Below, piece after piece: positions 45,523 to 58,032 of a stretch of 64,000 nucleotides of DNA. Where the stretch lies: positions 212,693 to 276,692 of the forward strand of contig CDMY01000366.1 of the NCBI GenBank assembly GCA_001179505.1. Reading direction: 5' to 3'. Numbering within the stretch: position 1 is the first letter of the stretch; each line of letters begins with the position of its first letter. Source of the stretch: Vitrella brassicaformis. Lineage: Eukaryota > Sar > Vitrellaceae. Under the pieces are notes generated by a model that saw only the letters and a list, made by a program, of their open reading frames with translations, did no database searches and had not been told where the DNA came from. The position numbers and the translations under genes were made by a program.

Positions 45523-48500
45523 ATGGGGGACAGCACGGAGTCAACTGATGCTTTCGCTGATGCCCTCGAGCACCACGAGGAAGCCCAAGTTACGATGGAT
45601 GGCCGAGCTGCCGTCGATGCGCCGCGCCTATCGTGGGTGCTGAAGACGGCCGAAGGACAGGCAGACGACGGCAACGAAGATATGGACGAGGTGGATGAGT
45701 TTCTGGCGCGAGAGGAGACGGCCACTGACACGGCGGTGGACGATGGTGAGTGAGATCTGCAGACCAGATGCAGATCAGGTGCATGCGGCTTATGGATCTA
45801 CGTAATTGTGGGCCTGATGGCTGCTGCAGGCACTCCGTCGTCCTGCGGTCGGCGTGACAGCAGCGAGGTGTTTGAGATCCGCGACTTCACCACGGCCACG
45901 CCGCTTGAGAGGCTGTCGAGGCAGATGGAGCTCGTCATCGAGCAGTGGAAACGCAACGGACTCTTCGACAGCCAAAGACCGGCCGCAAACTCGTCAGTCA
46001 AGGAGAGCGCTGTCTTTGTTTTCGACCGATACACATATCGGCTGTCCTTCTACCGCGCCCACACTGCCACCCCCACCACCCCTACCACAAAGGGTGATGA
46101 TGATGGGGCTCAGCTTTGTCAGGGGTCGTCGGGTCTCCCCTCCCCCCTCTCCATGCTATCGTCCCTCCACCGCTCGCCCGACTTTCCTGTGAGGTGCCCG
46201 CGGCTGCAGCGATGGTTCGGCGTGACCGAGTACCTCTGTCTGGAGCTCCTCAACGAGTCCAACAAGTGCATCGACCTACACAGAGACGCCGTCCCACCGG
46301 TGCTCAGCGCACTCTCCGTCGCTGCACGCACGTCGGTGCCCTCTCGGCCGCTGGCGTGTTTCCTGGCCTCGTCGGCCACGAGGCACCGGTACAGTGGGCA
46401 TCTGCTCGTGCGCGGTGAGGGTATTGGTGAGGGAGAAGGCGTGTGGGTGACTTATGAGACGGACTGTCGGGACATGGCCAATGCTGCCGACGCGAAAAAT
46501 CCGGTCGGACAGATTCTTGGTGAGAGAATAAGTGAAAGACACAAAGGCAGGAGGGCATTATGGGTGACGGGAGACCTTTCTTGTGTTGATTCTTTCTCAT
46601 CCATCCATCCATCCATCAGGCCTTGCTGACTTCCTGGGCGTGCAGCTGTCCCTCTCTTCTCCCTCCCTGCGTGGCCTCACCCTCTCATGCCGGTTCACCT
46701 ATGTGGTGGATCACTGGCAGTTCCCACCCCTCCAGCCGCCAACCGTCGGTCCCACAACCAAGGGGGGCATCGGCATCAGGAGGCCCCCGTCCCCCTTCGA
46801 AGACGCATTCGTCGATGTCAGTGGGCAGCTGGGGGCGACAGGCGGGGTGGAGTCAGGCGGCGAGAGGGTGAGGAAGACCGACAGCGATGCGGCCGAGGAG
46901 ACCGACATCGATATGGTGCACAATGAAGGGTAGGGAGATGGGCAAACACACTCACACCTACAGGCCGTCACGGTGGGTGCTTCCATTCCACCTTGTCCTC
47001 TCTTGTTTGTATTTTGTTTGTATGGTGGTGCGTGATCGTGATCAGCTCCCCCACCCCGGCCAGGAGCGACCAGCCGTCGGCACGGTCGCGGCAGACCACG
47101 GCAGCCCGTCGGATGGGCTCGCCTTCTCAAAGCAAGCCCACCAAGAGTGAGATCACGCCCCGCCCACCCCGACCACCCCAGGGAGCTCACACTTGGGCCG
47201 ACGATGACGCAGCGATGATCCCTGAACCGATTGGCGCGCTGCACCTGTCGTGCACATGGCCTCCCATGACACTGGTTCGTTCCTATACATCCGCACACGG
47301 ACAACCCCCATACCAGCGGACTGGACTCACGTGCCTGTCTGTCTGTCTGTCTGTTAGGGCTCCTTTCTCGACTTGTCCCTCCCCTCATCTCTGCCGCCTG
47401 ACCTCGCCCCCCGGTGGTCACTCCGTGTGCTGCCGTCATCGACCCTCTCGCCCACAGAGAGGAGGCGGCTGCTGCCCGCCTGCAGACGGGCCCGCATGCT
47501 GGCCGAGCTGCTCAGTGAGGGCCGGGGAGTCAAGAGCGTCTTGGGGCGGCTGAACGTGCCGGTGGCGAGCACTGCGCTAGGGGCTATTGGTGTGAGTCTG
47601 ATGGAGTCGCTCGAGAGCGTCCTCATGCCGTCTGCCGAAGAGGTCACCCACATGGTGACGCGGTGCTTCGAGCCACTCCCTCCTTTAGCTACCAGTAACA
47701 CCAGCAGCAGCACCAGCAGCAGCAGCGCCAGCAGCTCTCCTCCCCCGCCCCCCTCACCGTATCCGCCAATCACAGCCTCACCATGGACCCAGTGGCACAG
47801 CAATGTCGGCCCACCATCTGCTGCTGCTGCTGCTGCTGCTGGTAATGGACCTGCCAGCGACACTAGTGGTGGTGGTCTGGAGGAGTGCTGTGTTCGGCTG
47901 AAGGGGTGTCCGCCCGGGACCCTGCTGTGGCGTGTGGCTGCCCTAAGCGGCGACCTACGGAGCTTCAAGGGCCTGGCACTGCTGTGGTCAAGAGTCGTCG
48001 CAGGTAGCTAAGAGAGAGAGAGAGAGAGAGAGACATCACCACACCACTAGGTCCTGCTCTGGTTTTGGGCCCTTTGTTATATATCATCCATCCATCAGAG
48101 TTGCGAGCTCGGTGGGAGGCCTGTACGCCGATCCGGTCGCTGGGCCCGCTGCCCGACGGTATGCTCGGCACCCCCACCATCGCCCACTGCCTGCTGCACC
48201 AGAAGCTGCAGCTCCTCAACTGCGCCATCGTCCAGAAGGCCATTATGAAGAGGAGAGGACAGCAGCAGCAGCAGCAGCAGCAGGATGCCAGCCACGCACC
48301 GCTGCAGCTGCAGGTCCACCCGCCGCTCACAGAGGACGGACTCATCCTGTACGAGGCGCGGCTGAGCGCTTTGCCGACGGATGAAGCGAGAAGGGACATG
48401 CTGTATGCCCCGCTGAGGTCTGACGCGCAGGCCTATCGGAGAGCGTATCCCAGTCACGCTGTCACCGACTTTGTGGCGTGGCGGCACGAGTACTATTCGG

Positions 48501-49749
48501 CAATGGGGAGCGAGGCCACCAGGCTGACAGATGAGGCGATGGCAGCTCTCAAGGGGATGTGGGATGAGTGTGGGAGGGCTGCCGCTGGAGGGTCTCACTC
48601 GCTGTCGCTGTTCAACCCTGACTTCGAGGCCGAGATGGCGCTCCACTACTTCGAGAACCTCACAGGTCTGTGAGATGTGGGAACAAACAAGAGGGATCAT
48701 GATTCTTTCCCCGTGTGTTGGTCTGTCTGAGAGTGTCTGTGTGTGTGTGTCAGGTGTGGAGCTGACCTCCCAGCTGCTGACGTCTTTCCTCTCAGGCGCC
48801 TCGCACGCCTTGCTCAGCTCGCCTTTGGCCACCCTCCACCTGCCTCTCCACACCCACCTCTGCCAGCTCATCGCCACACGCATCGCCAGCGCATTCACCA
48901 CCTCCCAACACATGCACCCGTCGCCCTCCTCCGGATCCATCGACAAGGAGCAGTCTGGTTGGGGGCAGGAGGGCAGTGTGGGAATGGCGATGCCGCGGAA
49001 CGATGGGTCGTTGCAGGAGGCTCTTGACGGTCTGGAGGAGGGGGAAATCATGCTGGCTGTGGCGACGTCGCTGAGCGACAAGCTGCCGGGACAGGGGGCG
49101 CTCATCTCGCGCCTCATGAGTGAAGAGGAGACCATCGTGGCGACTGAGGTGAGCACCCTCTACCACCCTGGACGTACGTATCCTTGACCCAACTTCAATT
49201 CTACGGGCGTGTTTGTTTGTGCCTGTCTGTCTGGTGCACTCACTGCAGGAAGAGCGCAATGCTGTGAGCCAGTTCTTCGCCCGCTGCAACGCCAGCACAT
49301 CCGCCTTTCATCAGCACACCGCTGTCGACCAGCCGCACCCCCACCCCACGCCCCCTCCCCCTCCCCCTCCCTCCCAGCAGCACCAGCAGCCCTTCACGCT
49401 TCCCCGATCTGTATCAGGCCAGCCCGACGCACCCCCACTGCCACAGATACAGGTGCGCGCGCCGCCCGACAACAACACATCCCACCAGCCACAGCCAGCG
49501 CCACAAAGGGCCACACCAGCAGCAGCACGGCGAGATGACCAAGGGGGCTTGTCGGGAGCGGAGGGTCTGTCCCGCATGGCGCCGTTTGCTCGCGAGTATC
49601 TGCTGCGGTTGGAGGGGAGGAAGGGTGCTCATGGTGGTTGTGGGGATGGGGGCGTGGGCGGTGTGGTGTCGCTGCCGCAGCGGCTGTATGCATCCTTCCA
49701 GAGCGACGAGTTCCGCATTGCCACCACTTACTGCGAGAGGCTGGGCTGA
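45523..49749 (+). CDS. RAB3GAP1: Rab3 GTPase-activating protein catalytic subunit-like
   Basis: Catalytic subunit of the Rab3GAP complex, which regulates Rab18/Rab3 in membrane traffic and autophagy. About seven exons to the stop at 49747. Family blocks appear in order: VFEIRDFTTATPLERLSRQM near the N-terminus, CPRLQRWFGVTEYLCLELLN, ADFLGVQLSLSSPSLRGLTL, IGALHLSCTWPPMTLGSFLD, the HCLLHQKLQLLNCAIVQK helix, a Trp-containing helix (AMAALKGMWDECGR), FEAEMALHYFENLTG, and a Pro/Gln-rich segment before the end. Low-complexity Ser, Ala and Gln inserts are more extensive than in animals. The start is ATG 45523 in CCATGGG; ATG 45391 in the duplicated 22-mer extends the frame by 44 residues without homology. 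I cannot place the catalytic Arg with certainty. Confidence 0.85.
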
Positions 49750-50351
49750 CGCACTCATTCACGAAGGGGGCGGGGCGTGTCGACTTGTGTGTGGCGGGCA
49801 GTGTGTGGTGGTTTTGTCCTTTTGACCGTCCGGTGTGTTGTGCCCCACACTTCGACTTGATCTGTCTGGTGGAGGCGTCGCCCGCTTCCCATTGATTGAC
49901 ATGACACCCTATCGAGCGAAGCCCAGCACACCAGACAGGCATTCAGGCAGATGGACGATCGCCATAGACAAGTCAGTTGGTGATGTGTGTATGAGAGAAA
50001 TTCAGATGCTGTGAGCTGCAGGTGCCTTGGGTGGTGTTTGCCTTGCGACGGACGCATCCCACAATACGTTCCCTCTGTCTTCGGAGAGGACGCTGATTGT
50101 TTGATGCCGCCTTTGCATGCAACCGCCCAAGGCAATTGCGTCGCAGAAGAGAGTGACCGTGGCTAGTGTATGTATGGGTGATGTGACCGACCTAATGCGA
50201 GATGAATGTCTGCTTTCATGCTGCACGCATTCTGGAAAGGGGTCCACCCACCCACCCATCCATCCACACACACACGCACCTACTCTAGCCAGCCCCTTTG
50301 TCTTGCCCTGCTCTACTCTACTCTGTGCTATCTGTCTGTCTGTCTGTCTGT
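49750..50351. other. Convergent intergenic region, no gene seen
   Basis: 602 bases with CTGT repeats at about 50332-50353 and otherwise mixed sequence. No gene or RNA was recognised. Confidence 0.6.
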
Positions 50352-50966
50352 CTATCCTTCCTTGCCCTCTGAGTCTCCACTGCTGCCCTCCCTCATCCGC
50401 TGGGCCCTCTCCCACACATCCACCACACCACCAAAGAAGTCCGCCTGCGCACGGTGCAGCCGCTGGCCTATCAGCCGACACCCGTCTGCAGAAGCATAGC
50501 CCCACCCCCCGAAGGGACACCCACGATGCGCCTTTTCCCCGCTGCTGCCCTCAGCCCCCCGTTGCCCCTCCCCCTCCATCTCGGCACTGCTCGGATGTGC
50601 GTGCCTGCCCCGGGACCTCTCGTCCTTCTTGTGTGCATGATCTTGGCTAAGCTTCCATTTCTCGATGAGGGCCTCCAGGTCTTCCTCAGATGTCGGCAGG
50701 GGGCTGGCAGATGACGGAAGGGTCTGCAGTGGGATGTCCGTCGAGTCTGTCGGGATCTTCTGCAGCAGGGAGGGCGGGCGATGGATGAGGGGGCGGTGCA
50801 CCATTGCGAGGGAGCCGATGGTGCTATCCTCCTCCATGGTGCACCTGACGTCCGGGACCTCTCCCTTGTCGAGAGAGATCTTCTGCGCCATCCTCATGGA
50901 TAGATGGCGCAGTTTCGCGAGCAATTCTGTCTGCTGAACACTAGGACTGATCGCTTCGCCGTCCAT
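50352..50966 (-). CDS. Hypothetical protein, single exon, unknown family
   Basis: An open frame of 204 residues from ATG 50966 to the stop at 50352. The N-terminus is helical (VQQTELLAKLRHLSMRMAQK). A Pro/Ser region follows (STDIPLQTLPSSASPLPTSE), then a charged stretch (EALIEKWKLSQDHAHKKDER) and a C-terminal segment (RAQADFFGGVVDVWERAQRM). The frame extends upstream beyond the ATG, but that part is probably promoter of the transporter. No family is recognised. Being divergent and 115 bp from the transporter gene, as are most gene pairs here, supports it being real. An unrecognised spliced form is possible. Confidence 0.6.
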   Translation of the reverse strand: MDGEAISPSVQQTELLAKLRHLSMRMAQKISLDKGEVPDVRCTMEEDSTIGSLAMVHRPLIHRPPSLLQKIPTDSTDIPLQTLPSSASPLPTSEEDLEALIEKWKLSQDHAHKKDERSRGRHAHPSSAEMEGEGQRGAEGSSGEKAHRGCPFGGWGYASADGCRLIGQRLHRAQADFFGGVVDVWERAQRMREGSSGDSEGKEG

Positions 50967-51081
50967 TTGGCCAGATCTCTCGGATCGGGCGGACGAAAGC
51001 TCGCAAAATTGAAAACTCGCCAAGAAATCCTGGACAGGCCAGGCCCTTCGCCTCAGCGTTCTATCCAGCAACAAAGGCACA
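50967..51081. promoter_or_regulatory. Putative bidirectional promoter, unknown protein/transporter
   Basis: The shortest divergent gap in the window (115 bp). It contains AGATCTCT (50973-50980) and an A-rich stretch near 51005-51030. Confidence 0.45.
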
Positions 51082-52551
51082 ATGTTTCGTCGTCCTGATA
51101 GTCGTCCCCGCGCCCCCCTCACTCCTCCCACCCTGTCCACCCGTGCCAGCACCGCAGAAGGCTCCCCTCTGGTCACGCAGGACGTCCGCTACAGCATCAA
51201 GGAGGATGACCATCCCGAACTGGCCAAGTGGGCCCTCTCCCGGGCCTCCCGCGGCCTCAATGCATCGCAAAAGGCCCTGCTCTTCGCCTTTCTGGCGAAT
51301 GCCTTCTACTTTGCAGTGAGTGTGGGGACGACGATATTCAACAAGGTACACATACCGCTGGGATGGGAGTGACCAACCCGAGAATGCGCACTCCACTGCA
51401 CTGCCGCATCCATCACACAAACCCTGTTCGTTCTCCTCCCTCCGTCGTGGTTGTGTGGTGTGGTGTGGTGTCTTGTATTGTGTGTGCAGGTGGTGTTGAC
51501 GTCTTACCATTTCACCCTGGTCAACGTGATGCTGCTGCTGCAGAACCTGCTGACCCTTGTGGTGCTGGTGCTGCTCAAGCAGATTGGGTGGCTGAGCTTC
51601 CCGCCCATAACGCTAGACAGAGCCCTGGAGCTCCTGCCCCAGTCGCTATACAACTTCATTCGGATCGTCGCCGGCCTCTGGAGCCTCTCCTATCTCAACA
51701 TCCCAACCAACAGCGCCTTTTTACGGGCAGGGAGCGTCGTCACGCTTATCGGAGAGTATCTGTTCCTGCGCTACGTGGCGTCGGGTCTCATCTGGGTGTC
51801 GGTGGTGGTGCAGGCCGTCGGTGCGGCCATCACCACGTGGGCCGACCTGTATCTCACTGCGATGGGCGTCTTGTACGTGTCGGTGTCCATCGTCTTCTGT
51901 GCGGCCTTCCTGGTGCAGATGAAGCGGGACCTGCAGCAGCTCGACAGACGGCGGGAGGAGACGTCCATCTCCTTCCTGCTATACCAGTCCCTCTGCTTCA
52001 TCCCGCTCCTGCTGGCCTGGGGCGCCCTCTGCGGCGAGTTCACGGCCCTCCGCTCCTCAACGCTCTTCCACAGCCCCGGGTTCGTCGCCTCCTTCAGCCT
52101 TTCCCTCGTGCTGGGGGCGCTGCTGGCCTACTCAACGATCCTGGCGAACCAATTCGCCTCGCCCGTGACGGTGACGGTGACGGGCAACCTCAAGGCCCTC
52201 ACCACAGACGTGCTGGGCATCATCCTATTCCCCGACGTGGACCTGTCTTTCGGCTACCTCAGTGGGCTGGCGGTGTCCTTCTCGGGGGCATTCCTGTTTA
52301 GCTACGCCAAGATAGAGGAGAATCGGCGGAGGGACAGCTGCGGCAGCAAGCGTCGTGCAGACATAGAGGAGGGGCGCGGGAGCGCGCCCGCCACTGGCAA
52401 TGGCATGATAGATACAAACAAGGACAGAGAGAGACATGGCTCCTACTATAGCACGGGCTCCATGTGCCCCGGTAGTACCACTGTGGGGGATGAGAGCGAG
52501 GAGAGCAACTCATCCGACGGGCTGGAGGGAGGCTGCCCCGTCCGCCCATGA
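51082..52551 (+). CDS. SLC35-type nucleotide-sugar/triose-phosphate transporter family protein
   Basis: Membrane carrier of the drug/metabolite transporter superfamily, probably in the Golgi or ER. Two exons (51082-51345 and 51490-52551) give 441 residues. A soluble N-terminus of about 70 residues precedes about ten hydrophobic helices. These include VVLTSYHFTLVNVMLLLQNL, the family turn SLSYLNIPTNSAFLRAGSVV, and near the end VTVTVTGNLKALTTDVLGII with FGYLSGLAVSFSGAFLFSYA, which resembles SLC35D/GDP-mannose carriers. The tail is cytosolic, with Ser and acidic residues. There is no plastid-type leader, so a plastid phosphate translocator is less likely. Substrate is not determinable from sequence. 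Confidence 0.87.
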
Positions 52552-53456
52552 GCACGGAGGACAGACAGAGAGCTAGAGAGGGGGGAGGGAGGAGGGGCTT
52601 CTGATTGTACAGCTTGCTTGCATTGGACGGTTGTGGGTGGATCCATGAGTGAGTGCATGAGTGCGGGAGAGTGAGTGCGTGTGGGTGTCTGGTCTGCCTG
52701 CGGTGGATTGGATGGATGGATGGATGGTTGGATTGTGGATGGTTTGGACCTATCGAAGTATGCGTTCAGTCTTCCCCCTGCTGATGGCCTCCAGCAGGCC
52801 ATCCATCCATCGTATCGATCCCGAAGTTAAAACAGTTACAGGGACCAGATCATGCCACGAGTTTGTCCGTCCGTCCGGCCGTCCGTCCAACGCACCTTTT
52901 ACTAACCAAAGGCACGCCACACGCCAGCATGGCATGCATCAGACAGACAGGAGAGAGAGACACACGCACCCCACCACCCCTCCCCTCACTTTCACCTCCC
53001 TCTAAGCAACAAGAATCACCTGCCTGCACGTACAACGGGTGCGTGTGCGCCTCCCTTCCTCCCTCCCTGTGTGTGTGATGTGAAATGAAACGACCGACTG
53101 ATCGATCCGACCCCCACAGCCGTGCCGTGCCGTGCTGGCCTTCTCAATCCATTTCCCGGACAGCTGAACACATGTGAAATGCGCACTGCACTGCACTCGT
53201 CAGTCAGAAAAGGGCAGCGCAGGTCAGCACAGCATAGCACGGCCAGATGGGTGTCTGTGATGTCTGTGTGTGTGTCGTCTCCACTTGTTGGCGGCTCAAT
53301 ACACTACACGCTGGTCCTCTCTCCACAGCAGGCAGGCACACAAATTCAACCCTCCCTCCCACCCGCCCACACACAGGGGGATGGGATACACACACGGATG
53401 TGTTGAGGGTGAGCTCACCGCACACGGATGGCATGGATGGCCAGGCCACCCACTGA
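52552..53456. other. Convergent intergenic region, no gene seen
   Basis: 905 bases. Contains ATGG repeats near 52710-52732, an 8-bp hairpin GATGGCCT/AGGCCATC (52784-52804), and many CA-, GACA- and TCCC-type tracts. Frames on both strands are repeat-driven. Confidence 0.6.
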
Positions 53457-55878
53457 CTAGAGTTTTGCTTGCCAGTACTCGTCCACCGAGTCCGGACAGT
53501 TGGCGCAGTTGCTCTCGGGCTCCCACGTCGACGGCCACACTGATGGATGACACCACACCACAACCGTCCGATGGATCGATGCAACACAGCACAAAGCGTG
53601 TGATGTGATGTGATGTGATGCATGTCGTGTGTAGTGACTCACTCACTGACCTTCTCCCTTTTTGCCTGGTTTCCACATGACGTTGAACTCGAGGTTGCCG
53701 CGGCGGTCGTACCTGTGGCCCACGATCTTGAGCACCTCCCACTCCTCGTCACCATCGCTATCCTCATCTGTGTCATGGTCCAAATCCACCACCTCCTCCT
53801 CGAGCTTGACCTTCTTGGCCTTCTTGCGGGCTGGCGACCCCTTCCTCTTGAACCCCCCATGCTTCACCTGGGCCCGCCCACGACCACCACCACCCCTGCC
53901 GGTCTCTCGGCCCCTCTTGGTGCCCTTTTTGCTGAGCTCGAGGCTGCTGTCGCGTGAGGGCCGCTTGGCCATGCTCTTGGCTGCACCGTGCACGCCCATC
54001 TCTTGGCATTCAGCCAGTGTCAGGTTGGTCGGGCCCAGACCACCACCACCACCACCTCTACCTTTCGACACGCGGGGGGTCCTGCCCCTGCCCCTGCCCC
54101 TGCCAAGCACCTTGGCCCTCGACTTCGGGGTCGGGCCGGTCTTCATTCGAACCATCCGCACGATGCCCCCATCGCCGGATGAGTCGTCGTGGCCATCGTC
54201 CGCAGCCGCCTCTTCTTCTTCTGGCGCTGCCGCTGCCGCTGCTGCTGCTGCGGCGGCGGCGGCAGCGGCGTGCACGTGACGAGATGTCGCCTGTGTGGGG
54301 GTCTTGGATGTGATGTGGAGTGTGGCGATGATGGCGTTGCCGCCGCCGGTGACGATTCTGCCGTAGGTGCGGGTGGTCTGCCGGGCCTTCTTCTCGAGCT
54401 CTCTGCGTGCTGCGGCCTGGATGGCGTCTGCCTCGTCCTGAGACTCGATGAAGGCACCCACGGGGAGGGGGGCGGCTGCACGCGGGGAGGGGGAGGGAAG
54501 GTCGTCACGCCACACCATGCGAAGCGGGCGGTTCCGACCCTGACCAACACAGACAGCACATCATGAGCATCAATCAAGTCAGCGGATCCGTGCGCATCGC
54601 ATCCCTCTCTCTGGCCTGGCTGGCTGCTCACTCACCTCGCGCATTTGGTTCTCAGCCTGGAGGAACGGCGGCCCCGTGAACAGCTCCCCGTCAATCATCC
54701 CACATATCGAAGTCCCCGCCCTGATCGACTCAGCGACCTTCTGCGCGTCCCGCTGTCCGCCCCCCAGCGCATTGCCGATGACACGCAGCCGCCCCGACTC
54801 GGTCATGCAGATGGTGGCCCCCTCGCACAGCCACACACGGCTGATGCGGTCGGGGTCGCGCCGCACGCGGACACTGACAGGCTGGAATTGTGGGTCGGGC
54901 ATGTTGGACTGCTCGGGTGGGTGTGAGGCGACGTTGTTGCTGCCGCTGCTGTCTTGGGTGTTGGGGGGGCTGGGCTGAAGGGGCAGAGGGTACAGAGAGA
55001 CGCCGTAGAGCTGCTCGACCTCGCGCCGGCGGGCCTCTTCCAGCTGACGCTCGGCCGAGAATGGTGGTCTTCCTGCAGCAGAGGATTCCATCCTGCAGGC
55101 AGGCAGACAGACAGACAGACAGATGGGCCGGGCACATTGGCAAATGATGCGTGAGCGTGGATACCCTACCCTACCCGAATCGGTCTGTGGTGGGGTTGGC
55201 GATGTGTGCGTGTTTCCACCACTCGGGGTTGGCGAGGCCATTCAGCTCATAGGACGCAGACATGTTGCCCAAGGAAAACTGCGACAGACAGACAGACAGA
55301 CAGACAGACAAAGTGCAGTCCATGGAGAAAGGGCCGGTCGGTCGATGAGGCACACGTGTGGCGCACCGTACCTCGCTGGTGAAGTGTGGTGTCCATTCGA
55401 TGGGCTCGGGGATGTACTGCCGCCAAAGCTGCCGCGCCTGATGGTCGCCTGCATCAACAGACAGACAGGCCGGACGGATGGCAGGGCCGGGGCAATGGTG
55501 TTTGTTGTGTTTGTGTTGCTCACCGTACCGTTCCACTCGTATATGATGCCGTCCTTGGTGACGGCAATGCACTCGCTGCCGACAGCCGCTATGTCACGCA
55601 CGAGCCGGCCAAGCCCCTCAACGAACAGCGGACCCTTCACCTGCACCGCACCCAGCAGACAGACAGACAGACAGAGCGACCAACACACACAAGCGACGTG
55701 ACGTCATTGAGCTCACCCACCCCACCTGGATCATCTTGGCTTTGATCTTGCCGCTGGGGTAATGGCTGGGTGTCTTGGAGCCGCCGTCCATGTCAGGCCG
55801 CCACTGCCACACGTGGCCATTGGCCAAGAGCACCACACCTGTGTGCGCCTTGGGGCCACACACCAACTGACACACACA

Positions 55879-55919
<41 letters not shown>

Positions 55920-58032
55920 CGAGAGCGAGAGAGAGAGAGAGAGAGACTCTAAATGCCGCCCGCCCCAAGCTTGTGTTGGTCGGTCCTTCCTCTTACCACC
56001 CCTCCCCCCACCCCGCCGACCTTCTCCGGAGGTGATGGGAACCTGCGGAAACGAATGTAGACATCTGGCCCCTTGACGAACAGCGCCATGTTGGAGTCAA
56101 TCTTCTTGGGGTCCGCCTCGCTCATCCTGAGGCCCGTCCTGGGCTTGGCCAGCACCGCCATGCTCGGCTCGGTGCGGGGCGGCTCCTCGGTGATGTCGGG
56201 CATGGACAGGGAGAGGGCGAACGCCGGGACGTGCACCTCTGCGCCGCTGTCCGGTGGGCGGTGAGCGAAGGGGTTGGCGGCCATCTTGAACTCCAGGTCG
56301 GTCTTGGTGACGTGTGGCTCCGTCACGGGCTGGTCCAGGTGGCCCGAGGTGTAATGGACATCACCTGTATGGGGGAAGGACAGACAGGGGCAGAGAGTTA
56401 GAGATAGAAATAGAGAGTTGGGTCCATTCCCCGTGTGTGTGATTGTGACATTGCATACCCTTGCGTGAGATGCCGGCTATGAAGAACCTGTCGGGCATTC
56501 CTGGGGGGGCGTCGAGTGCGCTGCCTGCGATGGTTATGGTGGTGAGATCCAGCTCGCGGAAGCCCTCAATCTCCTCCCAGCAGTTGCAGCCATCGATAAC
56601 GTCGTCATGACTGTGAAGGAAAGGACAAACAGACACATCAGCATACATAGCACCCACACTTGTGTGTGAGTGGCTAAGTGGCGTCGCCTGGTGTATGCTG
56701 CGTACCTCTGGCGCCACAAGAAGACCTGGCTGGTGGACATGAGCACGGCGACGTGCCAGCGCGCCACAGCGATGTCCCGGATGCCCACTCCAGGCTGGCA
56801 GGGCAGGGAGTCAAACATGACCGTGTCTTCCAGATACACACAACCGCCCGACAGGCTCTCGTCACCCTGAAGGACAACAAACAGTACATGAGTCACACAC
56901 AGGTCTGCTGTGTGTGGCCCATCTGTCTGTCTGTCTACCTGCCCCGTCTGAAGCGCAGAATGAAGCGCGTGGGTCCGAAACAGCGGGCCGCAGGCCAGGT
57001 AACGCTCAGTGACCTCTGAAGCAAGGAGCAACACACACACACACACACACACACACACCGATCCATCCATCCATCCATGTGTCCTTGTCGTACCGTCCTC
57101 CTGTTTGCGTGGCCGTCCCCGCTTCTTCTGAGGAACAGCGGCCCTCTTAGACCCCCCGGCGGGCACCAGCCGCCGCGCCTGGAGCCCACCCCCACCGCCA
57201 TTCCCACCCAGCCTCATCATTCCGACGCCCATTCCCAAACCGCCCATGCCCTCGTCGAAGCCGTCGAACATCTTGAGACCCTCACGGTCGTGGGTCCCCT
57301 CATGCGTCATGCCACCCTCCTCACTGTCACCACGACCCTCACCCCCTCCCTCTCCCTCTCGGTCTTCCTTGTCACCGCCGATGAGATCCTGCAGCCCATT
57401 GCCCCGCACCACCTGTTGGTGTCCGTTGGCGGCGATGTTGGTCTCGTTGCCGATCGACGACGGCAGACCTTCATCGTCCACGGCCATGCCGCTGTCCTCC
57501 TCCTCCTCCTCTTCCCCTCCCCCCTGATGAATCTCATCGTCCTCCTCGTGAGTCACAGGTGGGGTGGGGAGCTGCGGTGGGCCAGCAGCGACCGCTGCTG
57601 CTGGTGGGATGGCTGCCGCTGCAGCAGCTGCTGCTGCAGCGTTGTGAGGTGGGACTGCGTCGACGAAGGGAGGTGAGACCTCGGTGGGTGGCGACTGCTG
57701 GTCACCGCCGGAAGGGCCGATGATGCCGGGGGATGGTGCGGCAGCACCCATGCCGCTGTCACCCACGCCGTTCGCCGCCTGCAGCGACCAAAAGGCACAA
57801 AGAGCAAGTCAGTCACGTGTCTGGTGCGCACGTGTCTGTCATCATCTCTCCCCACCTGCATGCCATTGGCTGCATTGCCATCGCCTTGGTCGTCTGTGTC
57901 GTGGCCTGCCGCATCGCCATTCATCTGGGGTGCGTCGTCGTCCATGCCGGCCGCCGCAGCTGCCACGGCATCGGACTCGTCGTGTGGCTTGTTGCCGGCT
58001 GCAGATCTCGTCGGATGGGCGTCGCTATCCAT
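53457..58032 (-). CDS. AT-hook-like, RCC1-like propeller and C-terminal chromodomain protein (copy A)
   Basis: Likely nuclear chromatin protein. About fifteen exons from ATG 58032 (MDSDAHPTRSAAGNKPHDES) to the stop at 53457. The N-terminus is Ala/Pro/acidic low complexity, followed by an AT-hook-like motif (PQKKRGRPRKQ). The middle has degenerate RCC1-like blades, each ending in an aromatic strand: IRDIAVARWHVAVLMSTSQV-FLW, GVVLLANGHVWQWRPD, DIAAVGSECIAVTKDGIIYEW, and RVWLCEGATICMTESGRL. A Gly/Arg/Lys-rich basic region leads to a chromodomain: EEWEVLKIVGHRYDRRGNLE, FNVMWK, then an intron, then TWEPESNCANCPDSVDEYW at the extreme end. The cage Tyr is replaced by Trp in EEWEV. It matches copy B exon by exon, which argues for one gene, not several. 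Confidence 0.8.
55871..55945. repeat. CA then GA dinucleotide tract in an intron of copy A
   Basis: Uninterrupted CA units are followed by GA units, broken only by two GC interruptions. On the coding strand this reads TC then TG and leads directly into the acceptor. Confidence 0.95.

Noticed and set aside
52661-53005. Plus-strand frame rich in Met-Asp-Gly-Trp
   Set aside because: Encoded by ATGG tandem repeats; similar frames appear at every ATGG tract in the window.
54579-55091. Separate gene starting at MESSAAGRPPFSAER
   Set aside because: An acceptor lies directly before this ATG, and copy B shows the same segment in the middle of a continuous protein.
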